21,374 nucleotides of DNA, taken from Clostridia bacterium (GTDB lineage: Bacteria; Bacillota; Clostridia; Oscillospirales; Acutalibacteraceae). The position numbers and the translations under genes were made by a program. The notes under the pieces are model-generated. The model was not told the DNA's origin, ran no database searches, and saw only the letters and a list, made by a program, of their open reading frames with translations. The stretch spans positions 1 to 21,374 of the forward strand of contig CAAGJJ010000046.1 of assembly GCA_900770165.1 (NCBI GenBank), given 5' to 3'. This document shows positions 7,888-16,290 of this stretch, piece after piece. Position 1 is the first letter of the stretch. Each line of letters begins with the position of its first letter.

Positions 7888-7917
7888 AAAAAATCTCTAG
7901 GTCAATTACCTAGAGAC
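7888..7917 (-). terminator. Intrinsic terminator of the minus-strand partner-switch operon
   Basis: A nine-base perfect stem, 7894-7902 with 7908-7916 and loop CAATT. On the minus strand it is followed by six T residues (A-run at 7888-7893). On the plus strand the downstream run is weak, so it may end the SpoIVFB-like gene only partly. Confidence 0.8.
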
Positions 7918-7929
7918 TATAAAACTTTA

Positions 7930-8238
7930 TTATCTATTGTCTATTGTCAAAAAATCTGAAAATCCTGTCATATTAAAAACTTCCATAACAGTTGGATTTA
8001 CATGTTTTATAGTTAAACTGCCAACCACCTCATTTGTTTTCTTTTGTGCTCCCAGCAGAACACGCAATCCGGCACTGCTAATATAGTCTAATTTAGAAAA
8101 ATCAAGAATTAGGCTGATTCTTTTACCGTTTAGAACTTCGTTTAAAGCTGATTCCAATTCAGGAGCTGTAGAAGTATCAAGGTATCCTTCTATATAAAAT
8201 GTTATCTGATTATTATCTATTGTTTTAAGTATTTTCAT
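7930..8238 (-). CDS. STAS-domain anti-anti-sigma factor (RsbV/SpoIIAA type)
   Basis: A 102-residue single STAS domain. The phosphorylation loop LDYISSAGLRVLLGAQKK (about 50-67) aligns with DSSGLGVIL of SpoIIAA and places the phosphorylatable serine at Ser55. Unphosphorylated, such proteins bind the anti-sigma kinase and free its sigma factor. It lies 12 bases after the gene for a matching ATPase, with AAGGAGAG before the ATG, so the two are co-translated and almost surely partners. The order (kinase first) is the reverse of spoIIAA-spoIIAB and rsbV-rsbW, and no sigma factor follows. Confidence 0.92.
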   Translation of the reverse strand: MKILKTIDNNQITFYIEGYLDTSTAPELESALNEVLNGKRISLILDFSKLDYISSAGLRVLLGAQKKTNEVVGSLTIKHVNPTVMEVFNMTGFSDFLTIDNR

Positions 8239-8250
8239 AGCAGACTCTCC

Positions 8251-8658
8251 TTATGCTTTTTTCTTTATTTTAAGAATATTTTTACCGTTATCATATTTAT
8301 AATCTATGCTATCAGCAATGTGTTTAACCATAAATATTCCTAAACCACCTACTGGACGTTGTTCAACTGGCAAAGAAATATCAGGATCCTTATTTTTAAG
8401 AGGATTATAAGGAGTCCCGTTATCTTCAAATGTTATAATTAATTCATTAGGGCTAAATTCTAAGCATAATGTTACATTTTGATTGGATTGATCAGGTTTA
8501 TATGCATAGGAAGAGATATTTATAAAAATTTCTTCGGTAATGATATGTGCTTGATAAAGTATTTTTGGGCTGTAATTAAATTTTCCTGCTTCTTCTTCAA
8601 TAGCTTTGTGAATTTTACTTAATTCGGAACGATTAGCTTGAAAGGTTACCTTATTCAT
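8251..8658 (-). CDS. Anti-sigma factor ATPase/serine kinase (RsbW/SpoIIAB type)
   Basis: A 135-residue GHKL-fold ATPase of the HATPase_c_2 group. ATP-site motifs are intact: the N box with Glu43 and Asn47 in EEIFINISSYAY, the G1 box EDNGTPYNP (78-86) and the G2 box GGLGIFMVKHIAD (104-116). It should sequester a sigma factor or other target and phosphorylate the adjacent STAS protein. A longer frame opens upstream at 8748, but AGGAGG lies nine bases before the ATG at 8658, and the upstream part does not look like the family. It follows the UbiB-like gene by 53 bases in the same direction. The sigma factor it controls is not in the window. Confidence 0.92.
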   Translation of the reverse strand: MNKVTFQANRSELSKIHKAIEEEAGKFNYSPKILYQAHIITEEIFINISSYAYKPDQSNQNVTLCLEFSPNELIITFEDNGTPYNPLKNKDPDISLPVEQRPVGGLGIFMVKHIADSIDYKYDNGKNILKIKKKA

Positions 8659-8711
8659 AATAAACCTCCTATAAATTATATTATTTAGTATAACATGCAC
8701 ATTAATAAAAT

Positions 8712-10331
8712 TCAATGTTGTTTGCGCAGTATACGAATAACAAGCCAAAATCCTAAAATAATTGCTGTAATATACCCTATGGTACCAAGTGCAGGAATTC
8801 CTAAAAATTTGGGTTGCATATTTGTTGCACAGATAAGACTTGAACCTATTAAGAGTGCTGCTACTATAATGCAGATAACTAATTTATCTATAGTATGGTC
8901 TAGCTGATCCATAGGATCGTTTGCACTAGTTAGCTCAATATTAAATTTTGTTTGTCCCTTTATTGTCATATTAAGTATATCAGAAATTTGGTTAGGAAGT
9001 GCAACAGTTTTCTTGCCAGCAAAATATACATCTTTTAAAGAGGATTTTAATATATTGTTTAAATTAATATTGTTATTCATATTTGAGGAAATATGATTAG
9101 CCATTATTTGTATAAAATTAATTTTAGGACAACAGCTTGCCAAAACACCTTCAATAGTTACAATACCTCTTCCTAGCATAGTTATTCCTCTGGGCATAGA
9201 TATATGATGAATATTACATATAGACATCATTTCTTCAAACATGTTGCCTATATTAAGAGATCCTATTTCTTCTTGTCCAAAACGAGAAAACATATCATCT
9301 AGACTAGAATATAATGCTGAATGATCTATTTTTCCTTTTACAATGCCGATCGATAAAAGTATAGTTTTTAGTTCTTGTATATCGTAACTAGCAACTGCTA
9401 TTATTGCCTTTTCTAAAAGTTTTTGCTCACGAGGAGTGATTTTTCCAACCATACCTAAGTCTAGCCAAATAATTTTTCCATCTCTTATCCATATATTTCC
9501 TGGATGAGGATCGGCATGAAAAAAGCCATCGCTGATTATTTGTTTAATGTAATTTTCTGCAAGTTTTAGACCTATTTCATTCATGTCATAGCCAAGTTGT
9601 TCTAAAACCTCTGTTTGATCTATAGGTGTTCCATTAATATGTTCCATTACAAGAAGTCTTTCTGTTGTAAGTTCTTTATTAATTTTAGGGCAAGATATAT
9701 ATTTAATATTTTTGTTGTAATTTTCAAATATTGAAAAATGCTGAGCTTCTGTTAAAAAATCCATTTCTTGTTTAGCAGCAGCCCACATTTCATCTATAAT
9801 CATTGAAAAGTCAATGGCTTCTCCTAGATTTTTTACAATTTTAAGTATTTTTATTGCTTGCTTTAAAAGTTTAATATCTCTTTCCATAATTTCATATATA
9901 TTTGGACGTTGAACTTTTAATACAACTTTTTCTCCATTTTTTAGATAAGCTGTATGAACTTGAGCAATAGAACCAGATCCTATAGGGTCTGGTTCTATTT
10001 TAAGAAATATTTGTTCAATAGGTTTTCCACATTCCTGCTCAATAACAGGCAATATTTGTTCAAATGGAAGCGGTTTTACTTCTGAACGGAGCTTCATAAA
10101 TTCATTACAATATTCCCGGGGCAGAATGTCATTTCTCATAGACATGATTTGACCTAGTTTTACATATACAGGGCCTAATTCTTCAAAAATTAACCTTGCT
10201 TTTTCTGGCGTAATGCCATGAATAAGGGAATATTTCTTTAGAATTGAAATTATTTCTTTTAAGCGTTTAGAAGAGGATAAATCGTTTAGAAATTCGTTAG
10301 AATTGTTACTTTTTCTTTCCTTTTTTATCAT
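8712..10331 (-). CDS. UbiB/AarF (ABC1/ADCK) atypical kinase family protein
   Basis: A 539-residue protein of the UbiB protein-kinase-like superfamily. Motifs in order: the KxGQ motif VKLGQIMS (57-64), a nucleotide-loop variant GSGSIAQVH (118-126), the ATP-site Lys139 in VVLKVQRP, the catalytic segment HADPHPGN (270-277) with Asp272, and DLG (289-291) in place of DFG. Two hydrophobic helices near the C-terminus (about 486-504 and 515-535) anchor it in the membrane. In proteobacteria and mitochondria the family supports ubiquinone synthesis; anaerobic Firmicutes lack ubiquinone, so its role here is probably lipid-related or regulatory and is not known. The ATG overlaps the phasin-like gene by 26 bases, with AGGTGG inside that gene as ribosome binding site. 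Confidence 0.92.
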   Translation of the reverse strand: MIKKERKSNNSNEFLNDLSSSKRLKEIISILKKYSLIHGITPEKARLIFEELGPVYVKLGQIMSMRNDILPREYCNEFMKLRSEVKPLPFEQILPVIEQECGKPIEQIFLKIEPDPIGSGSIAQVHTAYLKNGEKVVLKVQRPNIYEIMERDIKLLKQAIKILKIVKNLGEAIDFSMIIDEMWAAAKQEMDFLTEAQHFSIFENYNKNIKYISCPKINKELTTERLLVMEHINGTPIDQTEVLEQLGYDMNEIGLKLAENYIKQIISDGFFHADPHPGNIWIRDGKIIWLDLGMVGKITPREQKLLEKAIIAVASYDIQELKTILLSIGIVKGKIDHSALYSSLDDMFSRFGQEEIGSLNIGNMFEEMMSICNIHHISMPRGITMLGRGIVTIEGVLASCCPKINFIQIMANHISSNMNNNINLNNILKSSLKDVYFAGKKTVALPNQISDILNMTIKGQTKFNIELTSANDPMDQLDHTIDKLVICIIVAALLIGSSLICATNMQPKFLGIPALGTIGYITAIILGFWLVIRILRKQH

Positions 10332-10590
10332 TATTTTTTTCCACCTCGGCTATTTTTTCTTTAATTTTAGATATTTCTTTATCCGACATGGTTTCTATTT
10401 TATCAAGTAAAGATTCAAAATTGTTACATACATTGTGTTTTAATTCTTCGTTTAATGTTTTACCTTGTTCTACAGTAAGTTCACCTTTTTCAATTAAAGA
10501 GTCAATCATTTCTTTCGATTTTTCTGCAGTTGTAGCAGCAGCACCAATTCCCATTAAAAATATTTTTTTCATTTCATTGCTCAAATCCAT
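10306..10590 (-). CDS. Phasin-like small helical protein
   Basis: A 94-residue protein that is predicted almost wholly helical: a short hydrophobic stretch (KKIFLMGIGAAATT, about 8-21), then charged amphipathic helices (EKSKEMIDSLIEKGELTVEQGKTL, written here as residues 23-46) and a Lys-rich tail. Such PhaF/phasin-like proteins are often encoded beside aarF/ubiB genes in Firmicutes. No polyhydroxyalkanoate synthesis gene is visible, so storage-granule binding is not implied; membrane or partner binding is as likely. AAGGAG before the ATG is strong. It is the first gene of a four-gene operon and overlaps ubiB by 26 bases. Confidence 0.8.
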   Translation of the reverse strand: MDLSNEMKKIFLMGIGAAATTAEKSKEMIDSLIEKGELTVEQGKTLNEELKHNVCNNFESLLDKIETMSDKEISKIKEKIAEVEKNNDKKGKKK

Positions 10591-10661
10591 AATTTAAACT
10601 CCTTTCAATTGCATTTTTAATACTGTTTACTTATATATTTTAATAAATTACTTTAAAATAT

Positions 10662-10691
10662 ATTATACCATATTTAAATAGATTTAAAAAC
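10662..10691 (-). promoter_or_regulatory. Extended -10 promoter of the phasin/UbiB/anti-sigma operon
   Basis: On the minus strand TGGTATAAT occupies 10670-10662, a perfect TATAAT with an extended -10 TG. The -35 position, 17 bases upstream, reads TTTTTA and is weak, which fits reliance on the TG motif. The leader before the first ATG would be about 65 bases. Confidence 0.6.
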
Positions 10692-10750
10692 TAATTTTTA
10701 TAAATATAATTGAATATATGTTGAAACATTATATATTTTTATCTTTTTAA

Positions 10751-10779
10751 TTGCGGTGTTTATTTTAATATGATATTAT
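10751..10779 (+). promoter_or_regulatory. Candidate promoter of ddl
   Basis: TTGCGG (10751-10756), a 17-base spacer and TATTAT (10774-10779) preceded by TG in the extended -10 position. A perfect TATAAT at 10779-10784 overlaps it but would start transcription inside the ribosome binding site. The leader would be only about 16 bases. Confidence 0.5.
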
Positions 10780-10801
10780 ATAATTTATAGGAGTGATAAA
10801 A

Positions 10802-11881
10802 ATGTCTAAAAAAAATATAGCTGTTATATTTGGAGGCGTTTCGTCGGAACATGAAGTCTCAAGAAATTCTGCAGCTACTATAATAGCTAATATACCTAAA
10901 GACAAATATAATGTTTTGCAATTAGGTATAACTAAAAAGGGAAAATGGTTTTTATATTCAGGGCCTGTAAAAAATATAATTGATGGAAGCTGGGAAAATT
11001 GTTCAGAAAATAAACTAGCAATTCCTTCTGCAGATCCTGAACTTGGTGGAATATTAGTAATTGGTTCAAGCAACACATATGGTATAGTTAAATTAGATGC
11101 AGTAATACCTGTTTTACATGGAAAAAATGGAGAAGATGGGAGTATACAGGGCTTATTTACACTTTCTAAAATACCATTTGTTGGATGCGATATTTTAGCA
11201 TCTGCTATGTGTATGGATAAGGTTGTGTCGAATATTATGTTTGAACATGCAGGGTTAGATCAGGCTAAGTTTACTTGGTTTTATTCTGATGAATATCTTA
11301 AAGATGAAAATTATTATTGCGATTTAATTGAAAATAAGATTGGAAAATATCCTGTATTTATAAAACCTGCCAATGCTGGTTCATCTGTTGGTATAAGTAA
11401 AGTTTATAGTAGAAGTGAAATTACAGAAGCTGTTATTAAAGCTAGCCGTGAAGATACAAAAATATTAGTGGAGCAGTCTATAGTTGGTCAAGAAATAGAA
11501 TGTGCGGTTATGGGAAATAGAGAGCCTGTTGCATCTGTTGTAGGAGAAATTAAACCGTGTAATGATTTTTATGACTACGATGCTAAATATATTGACAATG
11601 ATTCCGATTTGCTTATACCAGCTAATGTTGATGATGATATTTCAGAAAAAATTAGAACTTTGGCAATTAAAGCATATAAAACTATGGGTTGTAAAGGCCT
11701 TTCTCGTATTGATTTCTTTTTAGAAAAAGATTCTAATAGAATTCTTATAAATGAAATTAATACATTTCCCGGTTTTACTAGTATTAGTATGTATCCTAGA
11801 CTTATGGATAAATCAGGCTATAATTTGCCTGATCTTATAGATAATTTAATTTTATTAGCTATTGAAAATAATGATATTTAG
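10802..11881 (+). CDS. ddl: D-alanine--D-alanine ligase
   Basis: A 359-residue ATP-grasp enzyme that joins two D-alanines for the peptidoglycan stem peptide. Family motifs in order: GGVSSEHEVS near the N-terminus, LHGKNGEDGSIQG, KPANAGSSVGISKV, GQEIECAVMG, the omega-loop FYDYDAKYI, SRIDFFL and the metal-binding INEINTFPGFTSISMYP. The omega-loop tyrosine and lysine fit D-Ala-D-Ala rather than the D-Ala-D-Lac ligases of vancomycin resistance. ATG at 10802 is chosen because AGGAG lies eight bases upstream; a GTG at 10793 overlaps that site. murI follows, another supplier of D-amino acids for the cell wall. Confidence 0.97.
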   Translation: MSKKNIAVIFGGVSSEHEVSRNSAATIIANIPKDKYNVLQLGITKKGKWFLYSGPVKNIIDGSWENCSENKLAIPSADPELGGILVIGSSNTYGIVKLDAVIPVLHGKNGEDGSIQGLFTLSKIPFVGCDILASAMCMDKVVSNIMFEHAGLDQAKFTWFYSDEYLKDENYYCDLIENKIGKYPVFIKPANAGSSVGISKVYSRSEITEAVIKASREDTKILVEQSIVGQEIECAVMGNREPVASVVGEIKPCNDFYDYDAKYIDNDSDLLIPANVDDDISEKIRTLAIKAYKTMGCKGLSRIDFFLEKDSNRILINEINTFPGFTSISMYPRLMDKSGYNLPDLIDNLILLAIENNDI

Positions 11882-11934
11882 ATGTTTAATAAAATGGAAG
11901 GAGTTTGTGCTGTATAAAGCATATGAGGTCCAAT

Positions 11935-12753
11935 ATGAATGATAAATCTATTGGTGTGTTCGATTCTGGTTTAGGCGGCCTTACAACCGTTAAAGAACTT
12001 CAGAACTTAATGCCAAATGAGGATATAATATATTTTGGTGATACAGGGCGAGTACCATACGGTTCAAGAAGTAAAGAAACTATTATTAAATATGCGATGC
12101 AAGATGTTTCCTTTTTACTGTCTTTAGGTGTTAAGATTATAATAGCAGCGTGTGGTACTGTAAGCTCGGTTGCAAAGGATATCGGTTCTTCTTTAGATGT
12201 TCCATTTGTAGGAGTAGTTAAACCTACTTCGGTGGCAGCATGTAAAGCGACTAAAAATGGGAAGATAGGTGTTATAGGGACAACAGCGACTATAAATAGT
12301 AACTCTTATAAAAATGAAATTCATGTTATAAACGATAGCATTAAAGTATTTACAAAAGATTGTCCACTGTTTGTACCTTTGGTTGAGAATGGTTTTATAT
12401 CAAGAAATGATCCTATTTTAAAACTTGCAGTAGAAAGATACCTTGAAAGTTTACTTCAAGAAGGTATAGATACCCTTATTTTAGGCTGTACTCATTATCC
12501 TATAATAAGAGATGCTATATCTGATTATCTTGGAGAAGGTGTATCTATAGTTGATGCTGGACGAGAAACAGCTATGTATGCTTCTGAGATTTTGAAAGAT
12601 ATGCGTTTGACTAATTCTCAATCCGAGCCCGGAAATACTACGTTTTATGTTAGCGATAACATAAGTGGTTTTTCTAAAACTGCGCAATTATTTTTAGGGA
12701 AAAATGTTACGAAAGATATTAACCGTATATACATAGAAAATTATGGACTATAA
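11935..12753 (+). CDS. murI: Glutamate racemase
   Basis: A 272-residue cofactor-independent racemase that makes D-glutamate for peptidoglycan. The motifs GVFDSGLGGLT (7-17, with Asp10 and Ser11), YFGDTGRVPYG, the first catalytic cysteine Cys73 in AACGTVSS and the second, Cys185, in LGCTHYP are present. AACGT instead of the commoner ACNT is a variant that keeps the cysteine. The ATG at 11935 is chosen because GAGG ends six bases before it; in-frame starts at 11905 and 11923 lack a well-spaced site. A stronger AAGGAG at 11898-11903 is badly placed for this gene. It follows ddl by 53 bases. Confidence 0.95.
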   Translation: MNDKSIGVFDSGLGGLTTVKELQNLMPNEDIIYFGDTGRVPYGSRSKETIIKYAMQDVSFLLSLGVKIIIAACGTVSSVAKDIGSSLDVPFVGVVKPTSVAACKATKNGKIGVIGTTATINSNSYKNEIHVINDSIKVFTKDCPLFVPLVENGFISRNDPILKLAVERYLESLLQEGIDTLILGCTHYPIIRDAISDYLGEGVSIVDAGRETAMYASEILKDMRLTNSQSEPGNTTFYVSDNISGFSKTAQLFLGKNVTKDINRIYIENYGL

Positions 12754-12812
12754 ATTGAGATATACTACGTAGGTGTGTAGTTATAATCTTATGAGGGGAA
12801 TGGCAATAATAT

Positions 12813-13268
12813 ATGACTCAAGAGTATATTATTTCAATTGTTGGGTACCAACAGGTTGATGGTGAAGAAAATGAGATACAGCTTACAACTGTTGGTTCTT
12901 ATGTTAATAAAGACGGTAATAGATATATAATATATTCTGAATATGAAGAAGATAATCCGTCTAATAAACTTACCTCAGTAATAAAAGTTGAGGGAGACAA
13001 AAAAGTTACATTAATAAGAAATGGCGAAGATAGAACAAGATTAGTATTGGAAAAAGGAAAAAGACATCAGTGCTTCTATAATACAGGTTTTGGAAATATG
13101 ATGGTTGGCGTATTTACACAAAGAATAGATGCCGATTTATCTGACGATGGAGGGCAACTTGAAGTAAGCTATTCTTTAGATATAAATTCGGGACTTACAA
13201 GTATAAACCAGATTTTTATAGACATAAAGAAAGGGAAAGATAGAATCAATGTCACAAATATTAATTAA
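12813..13268 (+). CDS. DUF1934 beta-barrel protein (YwiB-like)
   Basis: A 151-residue protein of the DUF1934 family, predicted to form a calycin-like beta barrel; its biochemical role is unknown. Recognisable parts are the N-terminal strand ISIVGYQQVDGEENEIQLTT, the YIIYSEYEED segment and VTLIRNGEDRTRLVLEKG. No signal peptide, so it is cytoplasmic. It overlaps argS by 20 bases, an arrangement common in Firmicutes that suggests coupled expression. GAGGGG is 14 bases before the ATG, unusually far, but no better in-frame start is present. Confidence 0.85.
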   Translation: MTQEYIISIVGYQQVDGEENEIQLTTVGSYVNKDGNRYIIYSEYEEDNPSNKLTSVIKVEGDKKVTLIRNGEDRTRLVLEKGKRHQCFYNTGFGNMMVGVFTQRIDADLSDDGGQLEVSYSLDINSGLTSINQIFIDIKKGKDRINVTNIN

Positions 13269-14943
13269 GGCAACAAATAATTTAAGAAATTTATTAAATG
13301 ATGCTGTTAAGAAAGCTTGCGAGAATGGAGAGCTTTGCAGTGGGCAAGATTTAGATTTTGCAGTAGAGATTCCGGCAGATAGGAGCCATGGTGATTTTGC
13401 TACTAATATAGCTATGGTATCTGCAAAGGTATTTAGGTTGCCTCCAAAGAAAATAGCAGAAATAATTATATCTAATTTAAACCTTGAAAATACAATGTTT
13501 AAAAAAGTTGAAGTTGCAGGACCTGGTTTTATTAATTTCTTTTTAAGTAATTTATTTTATATTTCTGTATTGCGCGATATTGAAAACTTGGGAAGTAATT
13601 ATGGCAGGTCTAACTTTGGCAAAGGCAAAAAAGTTATGGTGGAATTTGTATCGGCAAATCCAACTGGCCCTATGCATATGGGAAATGCAAGAGGTGGTGC
13701 CATTGGAGATTGCTTATCTGCAGTACTTGATGCCGCTGGCTATGATGTTTATAAAGAATTTTATATTAATGATGCGGGAAATCAGATAGAAAAATTTGCA
13801 CTTTCATTAGATATAAGATATCAACAGATATATAAAGGAGAAGAAAGTGTAATACTTCCTGAAGATAGCTATCATGGAGAAGATATAACAGAATTAGCAA
13901 AACTTTTTGCTGAAAAATATGGAAATACATTTATAGATAAAGATGAAAGAACTCGTCGTCAAGCTTTAGTTGAGTTTGCTCTTCCTATGAATATAGAAAA
14001 AATGAAAAAAGATATGAAAAAATATAGGATAGAGTACGACAATTGGTTCCATGAAAGTGCACTTCATAATAATGGGGAAGTAGACGATGTAATAAATATA
14101 TTGAAAAATAAAGGGTTAACATATGAACTAGATGGTGCTGTATGGTATAGAGCAACAAAGTTTGGTGCAGAAAAAGATGAAGTTTTAATAAGAAATAATG
14201 GCACACCAACATATTTTGCAGCAGATATTGCTTATCATAGAAATAAGTTTGAAAAAAGAGGTTTTGAAAAGTGCATAGATGTCTGGGGTGCTGATCATCA
14301 TGGACATGTTGCTAGGTTAAAAGGAGCTATGGACGCTATAGACCTTGATGGAACCAAATTAGATATTGTTTTAATGCAGTTAGTAAGACTTGTACGTAAC
14401 GGTGAAGTTGTAAGGATGAGTAAGAGAACAGGTAAGGCAATTCAACTTGCTGATTTACTTGATGAAGTACCAATTGATGCTGCTAGATTTTTATTTAATA
14501 TGCGAGATCCCAATTCTCAAATGGAATTTGATTTAGATTTGGCTGTTAAAGAAGATTCTCAAAATCCTGTTTATTATGTTCAGTATGCGCATGCTAGAAT
14601 TTGTAGCATACTTAAATCTATAGAATCAGACGGCGTTAAAATAAGAAAATGTACAGATGAAGAGATTGGTCTTTTAAATGCTCCAGAAGAAATAGATCTT
14701 ATAAACCATTTGGCAACTTACACAAGTGAAATAATAGCTTCTGCAAAAGACTATGATCCTGCGAGAATAACAAGGTATGTTATAACTTTGGCAACTCTGT
14801 TTCACAAATTTTATAATTCTTGTAGAGTAAAATGTGAAAATGAAAGTTTAATGCAAGCAAGAATAATGTTGTGTTTAAGCGTTAAGACAGTAATTAAAAA
14901 TGTTTTAGAGATGTTTAAAATAAGTGTACCAGAAGTAATGTAG
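13249..14943 (+). CDS. argS: Arginyl-tRNA synthetase
   Basis: A 564-residue class I aminoacyl-tRNA synthetase that charges tRNA-Arg. The N-terminal Add1 tRNA-recognition domain spans about 1-115. The HIGH-type signature is SANPTGPMHMGNARGG (135-150) and the KMSKS-type loop is VVRMSKRTGKA (387-397), with Lys392. The C-terminal DALR anticodon-binding domain follows, starting near QNPVYYVQYAHARI. Length is normal. The start lies inside the DUF1934 gene; AAGGGA upstream is 13 bases away, so translation may depend on coupling. A bidirectional terminator follows. Confidence 0.97.
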   Translation: MSQILIKATNNLRNLLNDAVKKACENGELCSGQDLDFAVEIPADRSHGDFATNIAMVSAKVFRLPPKKIAEIIISNLNLENTMFKKVEVAGPGFINFFLSNLFYISVLRDIENLGSNYGRSNFGKGKKVMVEFVSANPTGPMHMGNARGGAIGDCLSAVLDAAGYDVYKEFYINDAGNQIEKFALSLDIRYQQIYKGEESVILPEDSYHGEDITELAKLFAEKYGNTFIDKDERTRRQALVEFALPMNIEKMKKDMKKYRIEYDNWFHESALHNNGEVDDVINILKNKGLTYELDGAVWYRATKFGAEKDEVLIRNNGTPTYFAADIAYHRNKFEKRGFEKCIDVWGADHHGHVARLKGAMDAIDLDGTKLDIVLMQLVRLVRNGEVVRMSKRTGKAIQLADLLDEVPIDAARFLFNMRDPNSQMEFDLDLAVKEDSQNPVYYVQYAHARICSILKSIESDGVKIRKCTDEEIGLLNAPEEIDLINHLATYTSEIIASAKDYDPARITRYVITLATLFHKFYNSCRVKCENESLMQARIMLCLSVKTVIKNVLEMFKISVPEVM

Positions 14944-14956
14944 CAAAAGTTTTAAA

Positions 14957-15004
14957 TAAAAAAGGATTGATATATACATAGTATATTCAATCCTTTTTAT
15001 TTTA
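14957..15004. terminator. Bidirectional terminator between argS and the SEDS gene
   Basis: Bases 14964-14970 pair with 14987-14993, and after a bulged T 14972-14977 pair with 14981-14986 around an ATA loop; flanking A and T runs extend the stem and give a T-run in both directions. It serves argS (plus) and the convergent SEDS gene (minus), whose stop codon sits at its edge. Confidence 0.85.
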
Positions 15005-16153
15005 CATTGCTAATGCTGCTGTATCGGCATCGTCTTTATACATATACACATTTTGAACTAATCCTATACCCAAAAACATACATGATATTGAAGTGCCACC
15101 ATAGCTAAAGAATGGAAGGGTAACACCCATTACAGGAAGCAAACTTAAACACATTCCCAAATTAAATACAATTTGCGATGATATCATGCCAAAAAATCCG
15201 AAACATATATATGAGCCTAGATCATCACATGATTTTAATGCAGCTTGAAATACTCTAATAAGTAATATAAGTAATATAATTAGTATTAGCATGCATCCAA
15301 TAAATCCAAGCTCTTCTCCTGCCACTGAAAATATTAAGTCACTATCTTGAACAGGTACAAATTGTGCAGAGACTCGTGGCCCTTTGAAGAGTCCTCTGCC
15401 AAATATTTGCCCGGAGCCTATTGATATTTCCCCCTGAAGCTGTTGATATCTTACAATGAATGGATCTAAAGTTGTATCTACTATAGCGAGTATCCTAAGT
15501 TTTTGATAGTCACTTAAAACATATTTCCAAGCAAATGGAAGTAAGGCAATAATAGATGTTAAAAGTATTACAAAATATCTTAGTTTAACACCAGCAGCAA
15601 ATGACATAGTAAGAAACATAAAAAAGAATATTATAGCTGCACCTGTATCGCCTAATGCTTGGGTGAAACCCATTGGAATTAGCGCATGCCCCAACAGTCC
15701 TAGAATATGTAGAAATGAATCTAATTTATTTTTTTCTTTTAGGTAAGCTAAGTGTTTAGAAAATGTTATCATAAAACCAATTTTTGCAAGTTCTGAGGCT
15801 TGAAATGATATGCCTCCTGGAAGTCTAAGCCATGCTCTGGCATCGATACCATTTTCTCCTGTTACTGATTTTGCGAATATGCTTGTTATAATAAATAAAG
15901 CCAAACAAACTAATGCTATAAGCTTCCAGTAATTCGCAATGACTCTATAATCAATAAGTGTTACTAACACGGCACCAAAATATCCTACGGCAATAGCAAA
16001 AAGTTGTTTTGAAAATGCTGTATCTGTGGCTGGAACTCTAGAGACACTTTTTAAAAGAAGCAAACAGTAAATAGAGGTTAATATCGTGATAAACCATAGT
16101 AGGCCATCTGTTCGTCGAAGATAAAAAGATATATTCTTAAAAATTTTTTGCAA
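15002..16153 (-). CDS. SEDS-family peptidoglycan glycosyltransferase (RodA/FtsW/SpoVE group)
   Basis: A 383-residue integral membrane protein with about ten helices that polymerises lipid II into glycan strands with a partner class B penicillin-binding protein. Motifs: ARAWLRLPGGISFQASELAKI (105-125, described by its ends Ala105 and Ile125), QALGDTGAAI (165-174), the extracellular loop with the likely catalytic Asp272 in VQDSDLIFSVAGEELGFIG, and LPVMGVTLPFFSYGGTS near the C-terminus. It is closer to RodA in length, but RodA, FtsW and SpoVE cannot be told apart safely. The start is TTG at 16153: an in-frame stop lies just upstream and no ATG follows for many codons. GAGAGG is 13 bases away. 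No penicillin-binding protein gene is adjacent. Confidence 0.9.
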   Translation of the reverse strand: MQKIFKNISFYLRRTDGLLWFITILTSIYCLLLLKSVSRVPATDTAFSKQLFAIAVGYFGAVLVTLIDYRVIANYWKLIALVCLALFIITSIFAKSVTGENGIDARAWLRLPGGISFQASELAKIGFMITFSKHLAYLKEKNKLDSFLHILGLLGHALIPMGFTQALGDTGAAIIFFFMFLTMSFAAGVKLRYFVILLTSIIALLPFAWKYVLSDYQKLRILAIVDTTLDPFIVRYQQLQGEISIGSGQIFGRGLFKGPRVSAQFVPVQDSDLIFSVAGEELGFIGCMLILIILLILLIRVFQAALKSCDDLGSYICFGFFGMISSQIVFNLGMCLSLLPVMGVTLPFFSYGGTSISCMFLGIGLVQNVYMYKDDADTAALAM

Positions 16154-16214
16154 GTTAATAGTTCATCCTCTCTATTATCTAAGTAAGGTAAAATATAGAC
16201 TAAACTATTTCTAT

Positions 16215-16243
16215 ATTATATAATTTAGATTATTAAGATTCAA
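16215..16243 (-). promoter_or_regulatory. Sigma-A-type promoter of the SEDS gene
   Basis: On the minus strand TTGAAT (16243-16238), a 17-base spacer and a perfect TATAAT (16220-16215) lie about 60 bases before the TTG start. Confidence 0.75.
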
Positions 16244-16271
16244 GGTGCAAATAGTAATCTTTTTATATTTA

Positions 16272-16290
16272 TTACTTAACTTTTAAGTAA
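16272..16290. repeat. Perfect inverted repeat over the fhs -35 region (candidate operator)
   Basis: TTACTTAA (16272-16279) and TTAAGTAA (16283-16290) form a perfect eight-base dyad around CTT. It covers the -35 position of the fhs promoter and lies 15 bases before its -10 box, where a repressor or activator dimer would bind. No regulator gene is nearby. Confidence 0.5.

Noticed and set aside
8659..8748. An N-terminal extension of 30 residues on the anti-sigma ATPase
   Set aside because: AGGAGG nine bases before the ATG at 8658 decides the start, and the extra residues do not fit the family.
10802..11881. A vancomycin-resistance type D-Ala-D-Lac ligase
   Set aside because: The omega-loop keeps the FYDYDAKY pattern of ordinary D-Ala-D-Ala ligases, and there is no vanH or vanX beside it.
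12754..12812. A TATAAT at 12782-12787 as a promoter for the DUF1934 gene and argS
   Set aside because: No acceptable -35 box at 16-18 bases and no extended -10 TG; the short gap after murI fits read-through as well.
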